From JAALLB01 sp017643495 (lineage in GTDB: Bacteria; Pseudomonadota; Alphaproteobacteria; Rhizobiales; Rhizobiaceae): a stretch of DNA of 64,000 nucleotides. Shown here piece after piece: positions 8,770 to 16,565 of this stretch. A program made the position numbers and the translations under genes. Under the pieces are notes generated by a model. That model made no database searches. It was not told where the DNA came from and saw only the letters and a list, made by a program, of their open reading frames with translations. Position 1 is the first letter of the stretch, and each line of letters starts with the position of its first letter. The DNA is taken from the NCBI GenBank assembly GCA_965216105.1, contig OZ244147.1:2232001-2296000 (forward strand), written 5' to 3'.

Positions 8770-8797
8770 AATTACAACCACTTATGTAGTTGTAATT
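8770..8797. repeat. Inverted repeat in the folE leader (possible operator)
   Basis: Nine-base arms AATTACAAC (8770-8778) and GTTGTAATT (8789-8797) are perfectly complementary around a 10-base spacer. The repeat sits just downstream of the putative folE promoter and about 96 bases before its start codon. Symmetry and AT-rich arms suggest a binding site for a dimeric regulator rather than a terminator, as no T-run follows. Confidence 0.45.
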
Positions 8798-8892
8798 TGC
8801 AAGCCCCGGAACCCGGCCAAGGCCTTCCCGCTCCTTCAGGCGTAAACGGCTGCGACTGGTCCGACACCGATCATTGACGCGGAGTTTAACAT

Positions 8893-9549
8893 ATGTCTGC
8901 AAAGGAGATTGGCATGGACGCCATTCTTGATAGCCTGAAAGAAGTGGAAAACCGTAAAATTCTTGGACCGGATGAAAGACCCAGCCAGGAAGAAGCCGAA
9001 GAAGCAGTGCGAACACTATTGCGCTGGATAGGAGAGGATGTTGATCGTGAAGGACTTGTTGACACGCCGCGTCGTGTTGCAAAAGCCTACAAGGAACTTT
9101 TCTCCGGTTATGAACTGAATGCACGTGAAGTCCTTGGCCGCACTTTTGAGGAAGTGGGCGGTTATGACGACATGGTTCTTGTGCGCGATATTCCCTTCCA
9201 TTCCCATTGTGAACATCACATGGTTCCGATCATTGGCAAGGCACATGTTGCCTACCTGCCAGACGGCAAGGTGCTTGGCCTTTCCAAAATTGCCCGCACG
9301 GTAGACATTTTTGCCAAGCGCCTTCAGACGCAGGAAAACATGACGGCACAGATCGCCCACACAATTGACGGGGCACTGAACCCGCGTGGAGTGGCAATCC
9401 TTATTGAAGCCGAGCACATGTGCATGGCCATGCGCGGCATCAAGAAACATGGGTCACACACTTTCACGACCGCATTTACCGGCGAGTTTCACAACAATTC
9501 CGACCAACAGAAAAATTTCATGGAAATGTTGCGTATGAGCCCGGGCTGA
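8893..9549 (+). CDS. folE: GTP cyclohydrolase I (FolE, zinc type)
   Basis: 218 residues, normal length. Converts GTP to 7,8-dihydroneopterin triphosphate, the first step of folate (and queuosine precursor) synthesis. The zinc ligands are visible as Cys106 and His109 in 'HSHCEHHMVP' and Cys177 in 'EHMCMAMRG'; 'QTQENMTAQIA' is also typical. The ATG at 8893 has a GGAG site 9 bases upstream. hisI follows after 37 bases, an arrangement frequent in rhizobia, and the two are probably co-transcribed. Confidence 0.97.
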   Translation: MSAKEIGMDAILDSLKEVENRKILGPDERPSQEEAEEAVRTLLRWIGEDVDREGLVDTPRRVAKAYKELFSGYELNAREVLGRTFEEVGGYDDMVLVRDIPFHSHCEHHMVPIIGKAHVAYLPDGKVLGLSKIARTVDIFAKRLQTQENMTAQIAHTIDGALNPRGVAILIEAEHMCMAMRGIKKHGSHTFTTAFTGEFHNNSDQQKNFMEMLRMSPG

Positions 9550-9586
9550 ACCATAAGAGGTTTTTGGCCCAACCACCGGAATACCG

Positions 9587-10000
9587 ATGTCGGATTTTCC
9601 AACTCTTGATGACAAGCAAACGCTTGAGCATGGTAGTGTTCTTGCTCCCCGTTTTAATGCGGACGGGCTCATAACTGCAATTGTGCAGGACTTTGAAAGC
9701 CAGGAAATCCTGATGCTTGCGCACATGAATGCGCAGGCATTACAGAAAACCCTAGAAACAGGTCAATCCCATTTCTGGAGCAGGTCACGACAGGAACTCT
9801 GGCACAAGGGGGCGACGTCCGGTCATGTTCAGCAGGTACGGGAAATACTTGTTGATTGCGATCAGGATGCGGTCATCCTCAAAGTCAGTGTCGACGGCAA
9901 CCCGGCGTGTCATACCGGTGCGCGGAGCTGTTTTTTCCGGTCGGTGAAACATGATGATACCAGACATCATCTTGTCGTCAGCGAGAAATCCCACTCATGA
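9587..10000 (+). CDS. hisI: Phosphoribosyl-AMP cyclohydrolase
   Basis: 137 residues; single-domain HisI as usual in alphaproteobacteria, where HisE is a separate protein. Opens the purine ring of phosphoribosyl-AMP in histidine synthesis. The conserved 'GQSHFWSRSRQELWHKG' core, the metal-binding 'DCDQDAV' aspartates and the cysteines of 'NPACHTGARSCFF' are all present. The stop overlaps the start of the LysE gene by four bases (ATGA). Confidence 0.96.
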   Translation: MSDFPTLDDKQTLEHGSVLAPRFNADGLITAIVQDFESQEILMLAHMNAQALQKTLETGQSHFWSRSRQELWHKGATSGHVQQVREILVDCDQDAVILKVSVDGNPACHTGARSCFFRSVKHDDTRHHLVVSEKSHS

Positions 10001-10587
10001 TAGCTTTCGCACTGGCGGTTTTCTTTCTGATCGCAACTCCGGGACCAGGCGTACTGAGCATTGCGGGCATTGGTTCGGGGTTTGGGTTTTCATCCGGCCT
10101 CCGCTTTCTTTGCGGCCTTTGCCTCGGCAATTTTCTGGTAGGACTTGCTGTAGTATCCGGTCTTGCAGCCCTGATTTTCTCAGTGCCGTATCTCAGGGAG
10201 ATCCTTCTTGTGCTCTCCTTGTCATATCTTATGTATCTTGCGCTCAAGATTGCGCTCGCAGGAAACGAAGTCGCGTTTATCAAGGCTGACCGCGTCCCGG
10301 GTTTTATTGATGCACTGCTGCTGCAGGCAATAAACCCGAAGGCTTATGCGGTTAATGCGACAGTATTTTCCGGTTTCGCTTTCATGCCGGACAGTTTTCT
10401 CCAGGAAACGGTGATCAAGTTCATCATTTTCAACCTGGTCTGGATTCCACTGCATTTCGCGTGGCTTTACGCCGGCGCAAGCCTGAAAAAACTCAACTTG
10501 CCAACCCATGTTCAAAGGGCAATCAATATCAGCATGGCGGTTTCCATGCTGGTAATTGTGGCATTGGCAGTAATTGCGGAAATTTGA
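9997..10587 (+). CDS. LysE/RhtB-family amino-acid exporter
   Basis: 196 residues with about six hydrophobic helices and the family N-terminal motif 'ATPGPGVLSIAGIGSGFG'. LysE/RhtB proteins export amino acids or related metabolites across the inner membrane; the substrate cannot be read from sequence. It starts within the hisI stop codon, so translation is coupled. 'LLQAINPKAYAVN' is the typical second-half motif. Confidence 0.9.
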   Translation: MIAFALAVFFLIATPGPGVLSIAGIGSGFGFSSGLRFLCGLCLGNFLVGLAVVSGLAALIFSVPYLREILLVLSLSYLMYLALKIALAGNEVAFIKADRVPGFIDALLLQAINPKAYAVNATVFSGFAFMPDSFLQETVIKFIIFNLVWIPLHFAWLYAGASLKKLNLPTHVQRAINISMAVSMLVIVALAVIAEI

Positions 10588-10672
10588 TCACCGCATACTG
10601 CCATCGATTTTACTGCAAGTTTAATTTAAGTTTTTCCTGTCATACTGCATATATACAAGGAGGCAGCGTTCC

Positions 10673-10711
10673 ATGAAGAAAGAGAAGGAACTCTCTTTCA
10701 CAGCAAGGTAA
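10673..10711 (+). CDS. 12-codon leader ORF in frame with the patatin gene
   Basis: ATG at 10673 is preceded by a near-ideal AAGGAGG site (10657-10663, 9-base spacing). It encodes MKKEKELSFTAR and ends at TAA (10709-10711), seven bases before the patatin ATG. The ORF is in the same frame as patatin, so the TAA is the only thing separating the two. Either this is a genuine leader peptide coupling translation to the lipase gene, or the original start followed by a nonsense change. No family is recognisable at this length. Confidence 0.4.
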   Translation: MKKEKELSFTAR

Positions 10712-10717
10712 AGTTTC

Positions 10718-11767
10718 ATGTCAGCTGAACCGCTAGAGCAAGACCTGCAAGCAAGACCGGACACTATTGTGCCCGAGAACACGATTTCAATTGCTGAAAA
10801 TGTCACGACTGTTGACTTCATGCGGGAAAAGCAAATTCCTCCCAAAAAAGGAATTGCACTTGCATTGGGCGGAGGTGCCGCACGTGGTTGGGCCCATATC
10901 GGTGTCATGAGGGCGATTGATGAAGCCAAAATTCCTGTTTCCATGATTGCAGGAACCTCAATCGGAGCGCTGGTAGGCGGTTGTTATCTGGCTGGCAAGC
11001 TGGATGAACTTGAGGAATTTGCCCGATCCATTACACGCCGAAACCTGCTGCGTTATATTGATTTCTCATTTCGTTCATCCGGGCTGATTATCGGCAAACG
11101 CCTTGCTGACAAAATGGATGAACACATTGGTCACCTTGAAATAGAAGACCTTGACCGCAGGTTTATCGCGATCGCGACCGATATAAAAAGCGGCGCCGAA
11201 ATTTGGTTGAACTCCGGCTCCCTTTCCCAAGGCATAAGGGCATCCTATGCGCTGCCCGGTGTTTTCCAGCCTGTAGAACATTTCAACCGGCTTATGGTTG
11301 ACGGAGCGCTTGTAAACCCTGTCCCCATATCTGCGTGCCGGGCCTATGAAGCCCGCGTTGTGGTGGCGGTTCATCTGGACAGATATACGGCAGGGCGATG
11401 TGCGGTCGTGCGGTCATCCTCCATGGACATTCACAAACTTGAGGCTGCCGAAGGAGAAATCCCCAGCGAGGAAGCTGCCAGTTCATGGCTTCCGTTCGGC
11501 CTTGGCAATATCGCCGTGGCAAGTGAGAAAACCTCACGTCTTGGCATTACCGGGATCATGATTGAATCGTTCAATATCATACAGGACCGGATTGTCCGGT
11601 CGCGGATGGCTGGCGATCCACCCGATTACATCATGCGCCCAAGGGTTGGTGATATCGGCTTGTCCGACTTTCACAGGGCAAATGAATCCATTGAGCATGG
11701 TTATCAGGAAGCCATTCGACAAATTGAAGTTCTGGAACAGACCGGTTTTCGTGAACTTATTGCCTGA
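10718..11767 (+). CDS. Patatin-like phospholipase (RssA-like)
   Basis: 349 residues. The oxyanion-hole motif 'GGGAARGWAH' (51-60), the nucleophile elbow 'GTSIG' with Ser81 and the catalytic Asp in 'VDGALVNPVP' (~residue 190) are intact, giving a Ser-Asp dyad hydrolase acting on lipid acyl esters. No signal peptide, so cytoplasmic or peripheral. Residues 1-42 form a polar N-terminal extension. The C-terminal ~100 residues, beyond the patatin core, are typical of rhizobial RssA-like proteins. The ribosome site is a modest AAGGT inside the end of the leader ORF. Converges with the rhomboid gene, stops six bases apart. Confidence 0.92.
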   Translation: MSAEPLEQDLQARPDTIVPENTISIAENVTTVDFMREKQIPPKKGIALALGGGAARGWAHIGVMRAIDEAKIPVSMIAGTSIGALVGGCYLAGKLDELEEFARSITRRNLLRYIDFSFRSSGLIIGKRLADKMDEHIGHLEIEDLDRRFIAIATDIKSGAEIWLNSGSLSQGIRASYALPGVFQPVEHFNRLMVDGALVNPVPISACRAYEARVVVAVHLDRYTAGRCAVVRSSSMDIHKLEAAEGEIPSEEAASSWLPFGLGNIAVASEKTSRLGITGIMIESFNIIQDRIVRSRMAGDPPDYIMRPRVGDIGLSDFHRANESIEHGYQEAIRQIEVLEQTGFRELIA

Positions 11768-11773
11768 ATGACA

Positions 11774-12493
11774 TCATTGGCGACGGTCAAACAGGGAAAA
11801 GCATAGCAGCCCGATCAGAAACCCGCCAATATGCGCTTGCCAGGCAACTGTATTACCGCTTCCATCGATATCAATCGCACCTGTACCTACAAACAGGTTG
11901 ATGGCAAACCAGATGCCGACAAAGATGAGCACCTGGCGGTTGGAAAATGCCTGAACCAGTGATTGCCTCGGCAACTGGCTGGCATCGCGCACGAATGACC
12001 TGCCTGACGGAAATGCAAACCTCACCGCAGCCCCCACAAATGCGGATACGGAAGCTGATGCGCCAATCATTGGTACATTGTCAGCTGGATATGCAAGATA
12101 GTGAAGCATTGCTCCCCCAACTGCACCGGCAATGAACAGGCCTACAAACCGTACTGCGCCGATGCGATTGGCAACAACGCCACCAAATGCAAGTAACCAA
12201 AAGCCGTTTACCAGCAAATGGGTCCAATCCGAATGCAGAAGGCTGTAGCTCAGAGGAGACCAGTACAATGCCAACGGCGAAAAGGCTGCCAGCGCTTCAT
12301 CCATGTACCGTGACGGAATGAATGCAAACCGGATCAGCAGCTCGAGCCCGGCTTCCCTGGACAGTATGTATTCACGCAGACCATGAATAGCCGCCAGCAC
12401 CAACAAAGTAGCCAAAATGACCAACGGCACATTGAATACCGGCTCTCTGGGTGGTTGGGGACTGTCTGGATATACCGGATCTGGAATAGTCAT
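11774..12493 (-). CDS. Rhomboid-family intramembrane serine protease
   Basis: 239 residues with about six membrane helices after a proline-rich cytosolic N-terminus. Catalytic Ser146 lies in 'GASAS' and the partner His221 in 'WQAHIGGF'; Asn96 in 'HLLVNGFWLL' marks the second helix. The canonical GxSxG reads GASAS here, with Ser in place of the last Gly, a variation I would expect to be tolerated. Cleaves membrane proteins within the bilayer; the substrate is unknown. ATG at 12493 is preceded by a weak AAAGAG site. Confidence 0.9.
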   Translation of the reverse strand: MTIPDPVYPDSPQPPREPVFNVPLVILATLLVLAAIHGLREYILSREAGLELLIRFAFIPSRYMDEALAAFSPLALYWSPLSYSLLHSDWTHLLVNGFWLLAFGGVVANRIGAVRFVGLFIAGAVGGAMLHYLAYPADNVPMIGASASVSAFVGAAVRFAFPSGRSFVRDASQLPRQSLVQAFSNRQVLIFVGIWFAINLFVGTGAIDIDGSGNTVAWQAHIGGFLIGLLCFSLFDRRQ

Positions 12494-12552
12494 GGGTGTA
12501 TCTGCTCTTTAAAACGGTTGCAGGCAAGAGGGGCAAATTGGCTGATACAGAC

Positions 12553-12584
12553 AAAAAAGAACCCGAGGCATGTAGCCCCGGGTT
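12553..12584 (-). terminator. Rho-independent terminator-like hairpin before the rhomboid gene
   Basis: Read on the minus strand, AACCCGGGGC pairs with GCCTCGGGTT (one mismatch, 5-base loop) and is followed by CTTTTTTG. It lies 60 bases upstream of the rhomboid ATG and so does not end any annotated gene. It would end an RNA starting somewhere in 12590-12900, or act as an attenuator in the rhomboid leader. Confidence 0.55.
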
Positions 12585-12909
12585 ATGTGGTCAATCCCCA
12601 TTCGAATTCAAGAATCCGTCCCGACCAAAGTGTAGTGAGATGCCTTGTTTGTTAAGGAATGCATCCACTGGAGTGATCCAAAAACTACATGATTTTAACG
12701 ACTTCACAAGCGTAAGCTTTTGTTAAGGTTAACGTCCGGGGCTTTTTCGAACAAATTGCCCTCCCTCCCCACTTCACATCCGCAATCCCTCAATTCTGGC
12801 ACGGCAATTGCACGGTAACGGGCATTGGGCCAGTCCACGAATATTCGTTCAAAAATGAAACGAGAACCACTGTCCCGAAACGAGAGACATCAAAGACGGG
12901 ATTGGGTTC
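12585..12909. other. Intergenic region with no gene seen
   Basis: Divergent gap between rhomboid and the PAS gene. It holds no ORF with a plausible ribosome site. Apart from the minus-strand hairpin beside it, I see only AT-rich patches around 12680-12730 that could carry promoters for either strand. Confidence 0.5.
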
Positions 12910-13542
12910 ATGAGACACAAGACTTCAAAAAAGCTGTTCACCTACTGGAATAACCTGCGTGGTGACCGCTTTGCACCGGACAGACGGGAAATCGAACCAA
13001 GTGATATTCGAGACATACTTGGAGACACGTTCATTCTTGAAATTGACAGGCATTTCCGCACGATCAGTTTCAGACTTGCCGGTACAAGGCTGTGCAACAT
13101 CCATGGACGCGAACTAAAAGGCGTCGGATTTCTTGGACTATGGGATGAAATTGACAACCTTGCGATCTTCGAAGCCGTAAAACAGGTCTACAATAACGGC
13201 AAAGCATGCACGATCTCACTTGTAGCCGAGAGCGCAGAGAGGCGGTTTGCCGAGTATGAAATGCTTCTTCTACCGCTTCAAACCGGAGAGGCAGATGCAA
13301 TCCGGGTGCTGGGTGTCAGTTCCGCAGCACGTGACGAAGTCTGGTTCGGGCTGGACCCGGTCGTCAACAATCGGCTCAAAACCGTTCACTACGTTGATCT
13401 GCCAGAGGTGGAATTCACTCCCCCCCTTGCATATGATCCGCTCTCAACACAAAGCGGCCATGCTTACCATGATCAGAAGGATCACTCTGCACCTCGAAAG
13501 GTGGGGCACCTCACCGTATATGAGGGCGGTATTACAAGCTGA
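12910..13542 (+). CDS. PAS-domain protein of the PAS_5 (PF07310) type
   Basis: 210 residues. The opening 'LFTYWNNLRGDRFAPDRREIEPSDIRDILGDTFILE' region and the following 'FRLAGTRLCNIHGRELKG' match the alphaproteobacterial PAS_5 family, whose fold resembles ligand-binding PAS domains. No kinase, cyclase or output domain is attached, so it is a stand-alone sensor or adaptor. The last ~60 residues are polar and probably disordered. It is followed on the same strand by the PilZ gene after 129 bases, which hints at shared signalling but does not prove it. Confidence 0.85.
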   Translation: MRHKTSKKLFTYWNNLRGDRFAPDRREIEPSDIRDILGDTFILEIDRHFRTISFRLAGTRLCNIHGRELKGVGFLGLWDEIDNLAIFEAVKQVYNNGKACTISLVAESAERRFAEYEMLLLPLQTGEADAIRVLGVSSAARDEVWFGLDPVVNNRLKTVHYVDLPEVEFTPPLAYDPLSTQSGHAYHDQKDHSAPRKVGHLTVYEGGITS

Positions 13543-13671
13543 CCCGCTCGGGAGTTGATGCCGGAGTTCACGATTTGAAAACCGGCACCTCTGCCCGGCA
13601 AACTGTTAATCAAAATCCTGCCAGCGACAACGCTTCATTAACCAAATCAGGAAATACTGGCCCCAGAAAAG

Positions 13672-14325
13672 ATGGGCCTGCATTTCTGCAAGGATAGGTT
13701 GCGCAAGATGGGTTTTGCACGAGAGAATGATATTGAAAACAGCACTGAAATTGAACGTCAGTTTCAGCGCGTTGCGGTGTCACTTTTCGGTCGTTTCATG
13801 AATGAGAGCAAGCAGGAGTATCCTTGCCAGGTACTCAGCATTTCTCCGGGCAGTGCACATGTTGTAACAGCGCAGCCAGGCTCCATTGGCGAGCGCATCA
13901 TAGCCTATATTGATCATCTTGGCCGCCTTGAAGGCAAAATTCTTCGTGTCTTCAACGGCGGTTTTGCGATGAGCGTCAATGCCACCGCGTACAAACGTGA
14001 CAAGCTTGCTGCAAAAATCACATGGATTGCCAACCGGCACGAATTGAACCTGCCGGAAGATCGCAGACATGAACGCATGGTCCCAACCACAAAGCAAACC
14101 GAGATCCGCCTTGAAGACGGCAGAACTTATGCAGCGCGTATTCGTGACCTGTCGCTTTCCGGAGCGGCTATCGAGATGAATGTGCGCCCGGCAATCGGAT
14201 CGCTCCTCTGGCTCGGAAAATTGCGTGGCCGGGTAATCCGTCATTTTGAAGATGGTGTTGCCATCGAATTTGCCATTTTGCAAACTGAAGATACGCTGAA
14301 AGAGTTTGTTGAAACCCGGCAATAG
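13672..14325 (+). CDS. Tandem PilZ-domain protein
   Basis: 217 residues containing two PilZ-like halves. The first has an RxxxR-like 'RQFQR' near residue 30 but lacks a clear D/NxSxxG ('LSISPGS'). The second has 'RRHER' near residue 135 and an intact 'RDLSLSG', the signature for cyclic di-GMP binding. So one functional and one degenerate receiver is the likely state. The protein should report c-di-GMP levels to motility, envelope or polysaccharide functions; the target is unknown. An alternative start is the ATG at 13708. A strong terminator follows. Confidence 0.88.
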   Translation: MGLHFCKDRLRKMGFARENDIENSTEIERQFQRVAVSLFGRFMNESKQEYPCQVLSISPGSAHVVTAQPGSIGERIIAYIDHLGRLEGKILRVFNGGFAMSVNATAYKRDKLAAKITWIANRHELNLPEDRRHERMVPTTKQTEIRLEDGRTYAARIRDLSLSGAAIEMNVRPAIGSLLWLGKLRGRVIRHFEDGVAIEFAILQTEDTLKEFVETRQ

Positions 14326-14403
14326 CTTGAAAATGGCTTGAAATCCGGCCAACTTCCCAAGTACGCAAACAAATTTCGCAAGAAATATTTCAAATAATTT
14401 CCA

Positions 14404-14441
14404 GCGCACGCAGCAACCAGTATATTGCTGCGCGCGCTTTT
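14404..14441 (+). terminator. Rho-independent terminator after the PilZ gene
   Basis: Arms 14404-14416 and 14425-14437 form a 13-position stem with one mismatch around an 8-base loop, followed by TTTT. It lies 79 bases after the PilZ stop. Confidence 0.65.
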
Positions 14442-14510
14442 CATTGCTTCCCCACGAACACTACAGAGCCGCCAACGCTTCAGGAAAAATTGAATCTTGC
14501 GCGCAGGTTA

Positions 14511-14670
14511 TTGTTTTAAAAAGGAAATTTCAATTACTTAAAATTTTAATCAAATTTTCGAAGATTTTTATTCAAAGTTTATTACTATTCGTCAAAAATT
14601 TTATTCTTGTTTTATTTCATTTTACAAAAACATATACTCAAAACTTCTTTCTGAAATTCCGATAGAATAA
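14511..14670. other. Very AT-rich block upstream of the transglutaminase-like gene
   Basis: About 150 bases dominated by A and T runs, in sharp contrast to flanking coding DNA. No convincing ORF; a 73-codon frame reading through it is made almost only of Leu, Phe, Ile and Lys codons and has no ribosome site. It may hold UP-element promoters or a nucleoid-protein site for the gene starting at 14713. Confidence 0.5.
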
Positions 14671-14712
14671 AAACCTGCATGTCATGTTTGCAACCCTGAC
14701 GGGGAGTTAGAC

Positions 14713-15300
14713 ATGACAAACAAAACAATTATGCGGCTTGCAGGTGCCTCATTCATACTTGCGACTTTGATACCTTCTGCCATTGCCAGTGAAACGCAAT
14801 CCCACATGCGGGTGAAAGGTCTCACATCGCAGCCTATTGGCCACTATAACTATTGCAAACAGTTTCCATCCGATTGCCGGATCAAGGCAGGCAATACGGC
14901 ACCACCAAAGCTGACACGTGAACGCTGGAAGCAAATGGTCCAGGTGAACGGTTATTCGAATGATACCGTACGCCCGGTCACAGACATGGAATTGTACCAA
15001 ACCGAAGAACTTTGGGCCTATCCAACCAACTATGGCGACTGTGAGGATTACGTTCTGATGAAGCGTCACATGCTGATGCAGAAGGGATGGCCAGCCAATG
15101 CCCTTTTGATCACGGTTGTACGCCAGCCAAACGGTGAAGGACATGCGGTCCTTACCGTTAGAACAGACCGGGCTGATTACATCCTGGACAACATGAACAG
15201 CAAAATCCTGCCGTGGAACGAGACACGTTATACTTACCTGAAGCGGCAAGCGACCGAGTATTCAGGGCATTGGGCAACCATTGCCGACGACAGGGGATAG
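14713..15300 (+). CDS. Secreted bacterial transglutaminase-like cysteine peptidase (BTLCP)
   Basis: 195 residues with a signal peptide (cleavage likely after Ala26, 'SAIAS'). The papain-like triad is visible: Cys110 in 'NYGDCEDYVL', His144 in 'GEGHAVL' and Asp159 in 'ILDNMNS'. The family includes LapG, the periplasmic protease that releases adhesins under c-di-GMP control. No lapD or large adhesin gene lies in the window, so substrate and control are unknown. A GGGGAG site precedes the ATG. Confidence 0.9.
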   Translation: MTNKTIMRLAGASFILATLIPSAIASETQSHMRVKGLTSQPIGHYNYCKQFPSDCRIKAGNTAPPKLTRERWKQMVQVNGYSNDTVRPVTDMELYQTEELWAYPTNYGDCEDYVLMKRHMLMQKGWPANALLITVVRQPNGEGHAVLTVRTDRADYILDNMNSKILPWNETRYTYLKRQATEYSGHWATIADDRG

Positions 15301-15426
15301 AAAAGAACACAACCAAAGCCCGCCTTGTCCATGCCTCCGGACTGCGAGCTTACGGGAAAGGGTTTCGGGATCTGTTTGACCTGGTCGATCCCCCTACCCC
15401 CGTCCCCACCAGACCAGGTCTTCATG

Positions 15427-15459
15427 GACCGGTTCGCTTACGCGAACCGGTCTTTTTTT
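15427..15459 (+). terminator. Rho-independent terminator of the transglutaminase-like gene
   Basis: An 11-bp perfect stem (15427-15437 with 15442-15452), 4-base loop and seven T residues. The T-run includes the first bases of the stop codon of the convergent carbonic anhydrase gene. A second inverted repeat (15378-15386/15412-15420, GACCTGGTC arms) lies just before it without a T-run. Confidence 0.85.
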
Positions 15460-15988
15460 ATCCAACCGGACGGCAGTCCGCAGCAAAGCGCCTGGCATTG
15501 GCAACATAATGTGCAGCTGACTGGCGCAAACCTTCCACGGCTTTATCATCCAGTTCCCGGACAACTTTTCCCGGCATTCCCACTACCAGACTGTTGTCAG
15601 GAATTACTTTGCCTTCAGGAACAAGCGCGCCAGCACCTATCAGGCAATTTTTGCCGATGCTGGCACCATTCAATACAGTCGCCCCCATGCCTACAAGTGA
15701 ATTTTCCCCAATCGTGCATCCGTGCAGAATCGCGTTGTGACCGATCGTACACCCATCTCCAACAGTCAACGGAAATCCCGGATCAGTATGCAGGGTACAA
15801 CTTTCCTGAATATTGCTGTTTTTCCCTATTTTGATGGGCTCATTATCGCCCCGCAAAACCGACCCGAACCATATACTGGCATTTTCCTGGAGTATAACGT
15901 TACCGATAACCACTGCGGTTGGCGCAACCCAGTAAAATGAATCTTCCGGTACACTCGGCCTGGTATCCGCAAGTTCGTAAAGGGCCAT
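15458..15988 (-). CDS. Gamma-class carbonic anhydrase family protein
   Basis: About 176 residues of left-handed beta-helix hexapeptide repeats ('VVIGNVILQENASIWFGSVLRGD', then 'IGENSLVGMGATVLNGASIG'). The metal-binding histidine region 'HTDPGFPLTVGDGCTIGHNAILHG' is present. Such proteins hydrate CO2 or act as structural or acyl-transfer relatives (YrdA/PaaY type). I choose the ATG at 15988 ('MALYELADTRP'), where family similarity begins, over an upstream start at 16015. Confidence 0.9.
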   Translation of the reverse strand: MALYELADTRPSVPEDSFYWVAPTAVVIGNVILQENASIWFGSVLRGDNEPIKIGKNSNIQESCTLHTDPGFPLTVGDGCTIGHNAILHGCTIGENSLVGMGATVLNGASIGKNCLIGAGALVPEGKVIPDNSLVVGMPGKVVRELDDKAVEGLRQSAAHYVANARRFAADCRPVG

Positions 15989-16067
15989 TGTTATCCTCCA
16001 TAATAATGAATTCATTTGCTTTCCGGATATTACAAATCATCCCGGAAGTAACAAGAGCCGGCAGACG

Positions 16068-16412
16068 TTAAATCCCGGACAGCCAACCCATTGACAACAA
16101 TGCCTGGACGGTTAGCAGGCCAAGGCAAAAACTCCACACCAACGACATGCAAAAACACATTGTCATCAGGGTAGACGGTCTGTCCCCTGGTGTCCTGAGG
16201 ATAGCAATACCATTCCCGGCAACAAGGTAGGGTCCACAGACCATCAGCAACAGCATCGAGAATAGTGTCGTGACAAAAGTAGAAAAGGAAAGAGACACAT
16301 TGCCTTTGCCGCCTACCAGAACGGAAACAAGGTTGGTCATGATAGCTGCTGTAACAAATCCGGTTACAACAACAAATATGAAAAGCATCGGCCAGGACAC
16401 GTATTTACTCAC
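16068..16412 (-). CDS. Small membrane protein, possibly DUF6949
   Basis: 114 residues with three or four hydrophobic helices ('WPMLFIFVVVTGFVTAAIM', 'LFSMLLLMVCGPYLVAGNGI', 'CMSLVWSFCLGLLTVQALL') and a GTG start. I believe similar proteins occur widely in Hyphomicrobiales (DUF6949), but this is from memory of the pattern and is not certain. No function can be given. It is divergent from the gene at 16566. Confidence 0.65.
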   Translation of the reverse strand: MSKYVSWPMLFIFVVVTGFVTAAIMTNLVSVLVGGKGNVSLSFSTFVTTLFSMLLLMVCGPYLVAGNGIAILRTPGDRPSTLMTMCFCMSLVWSFCLGLLTVQALLSMGWLSGI

Positions 16413-16565
16413 TGTTTACCATGTTTGCGCGAAAATGCGCCTATTCTGAAAGAAGCAAAAATTGTGCCAGAACGGTAAGTAACCTTGTCCTACGCTACAT
16501 TCGAGCAAAGTCCTTCATGGGCAGTTCCGTCGACCACCACAACAGGTACCAGACACCACCAGAAC

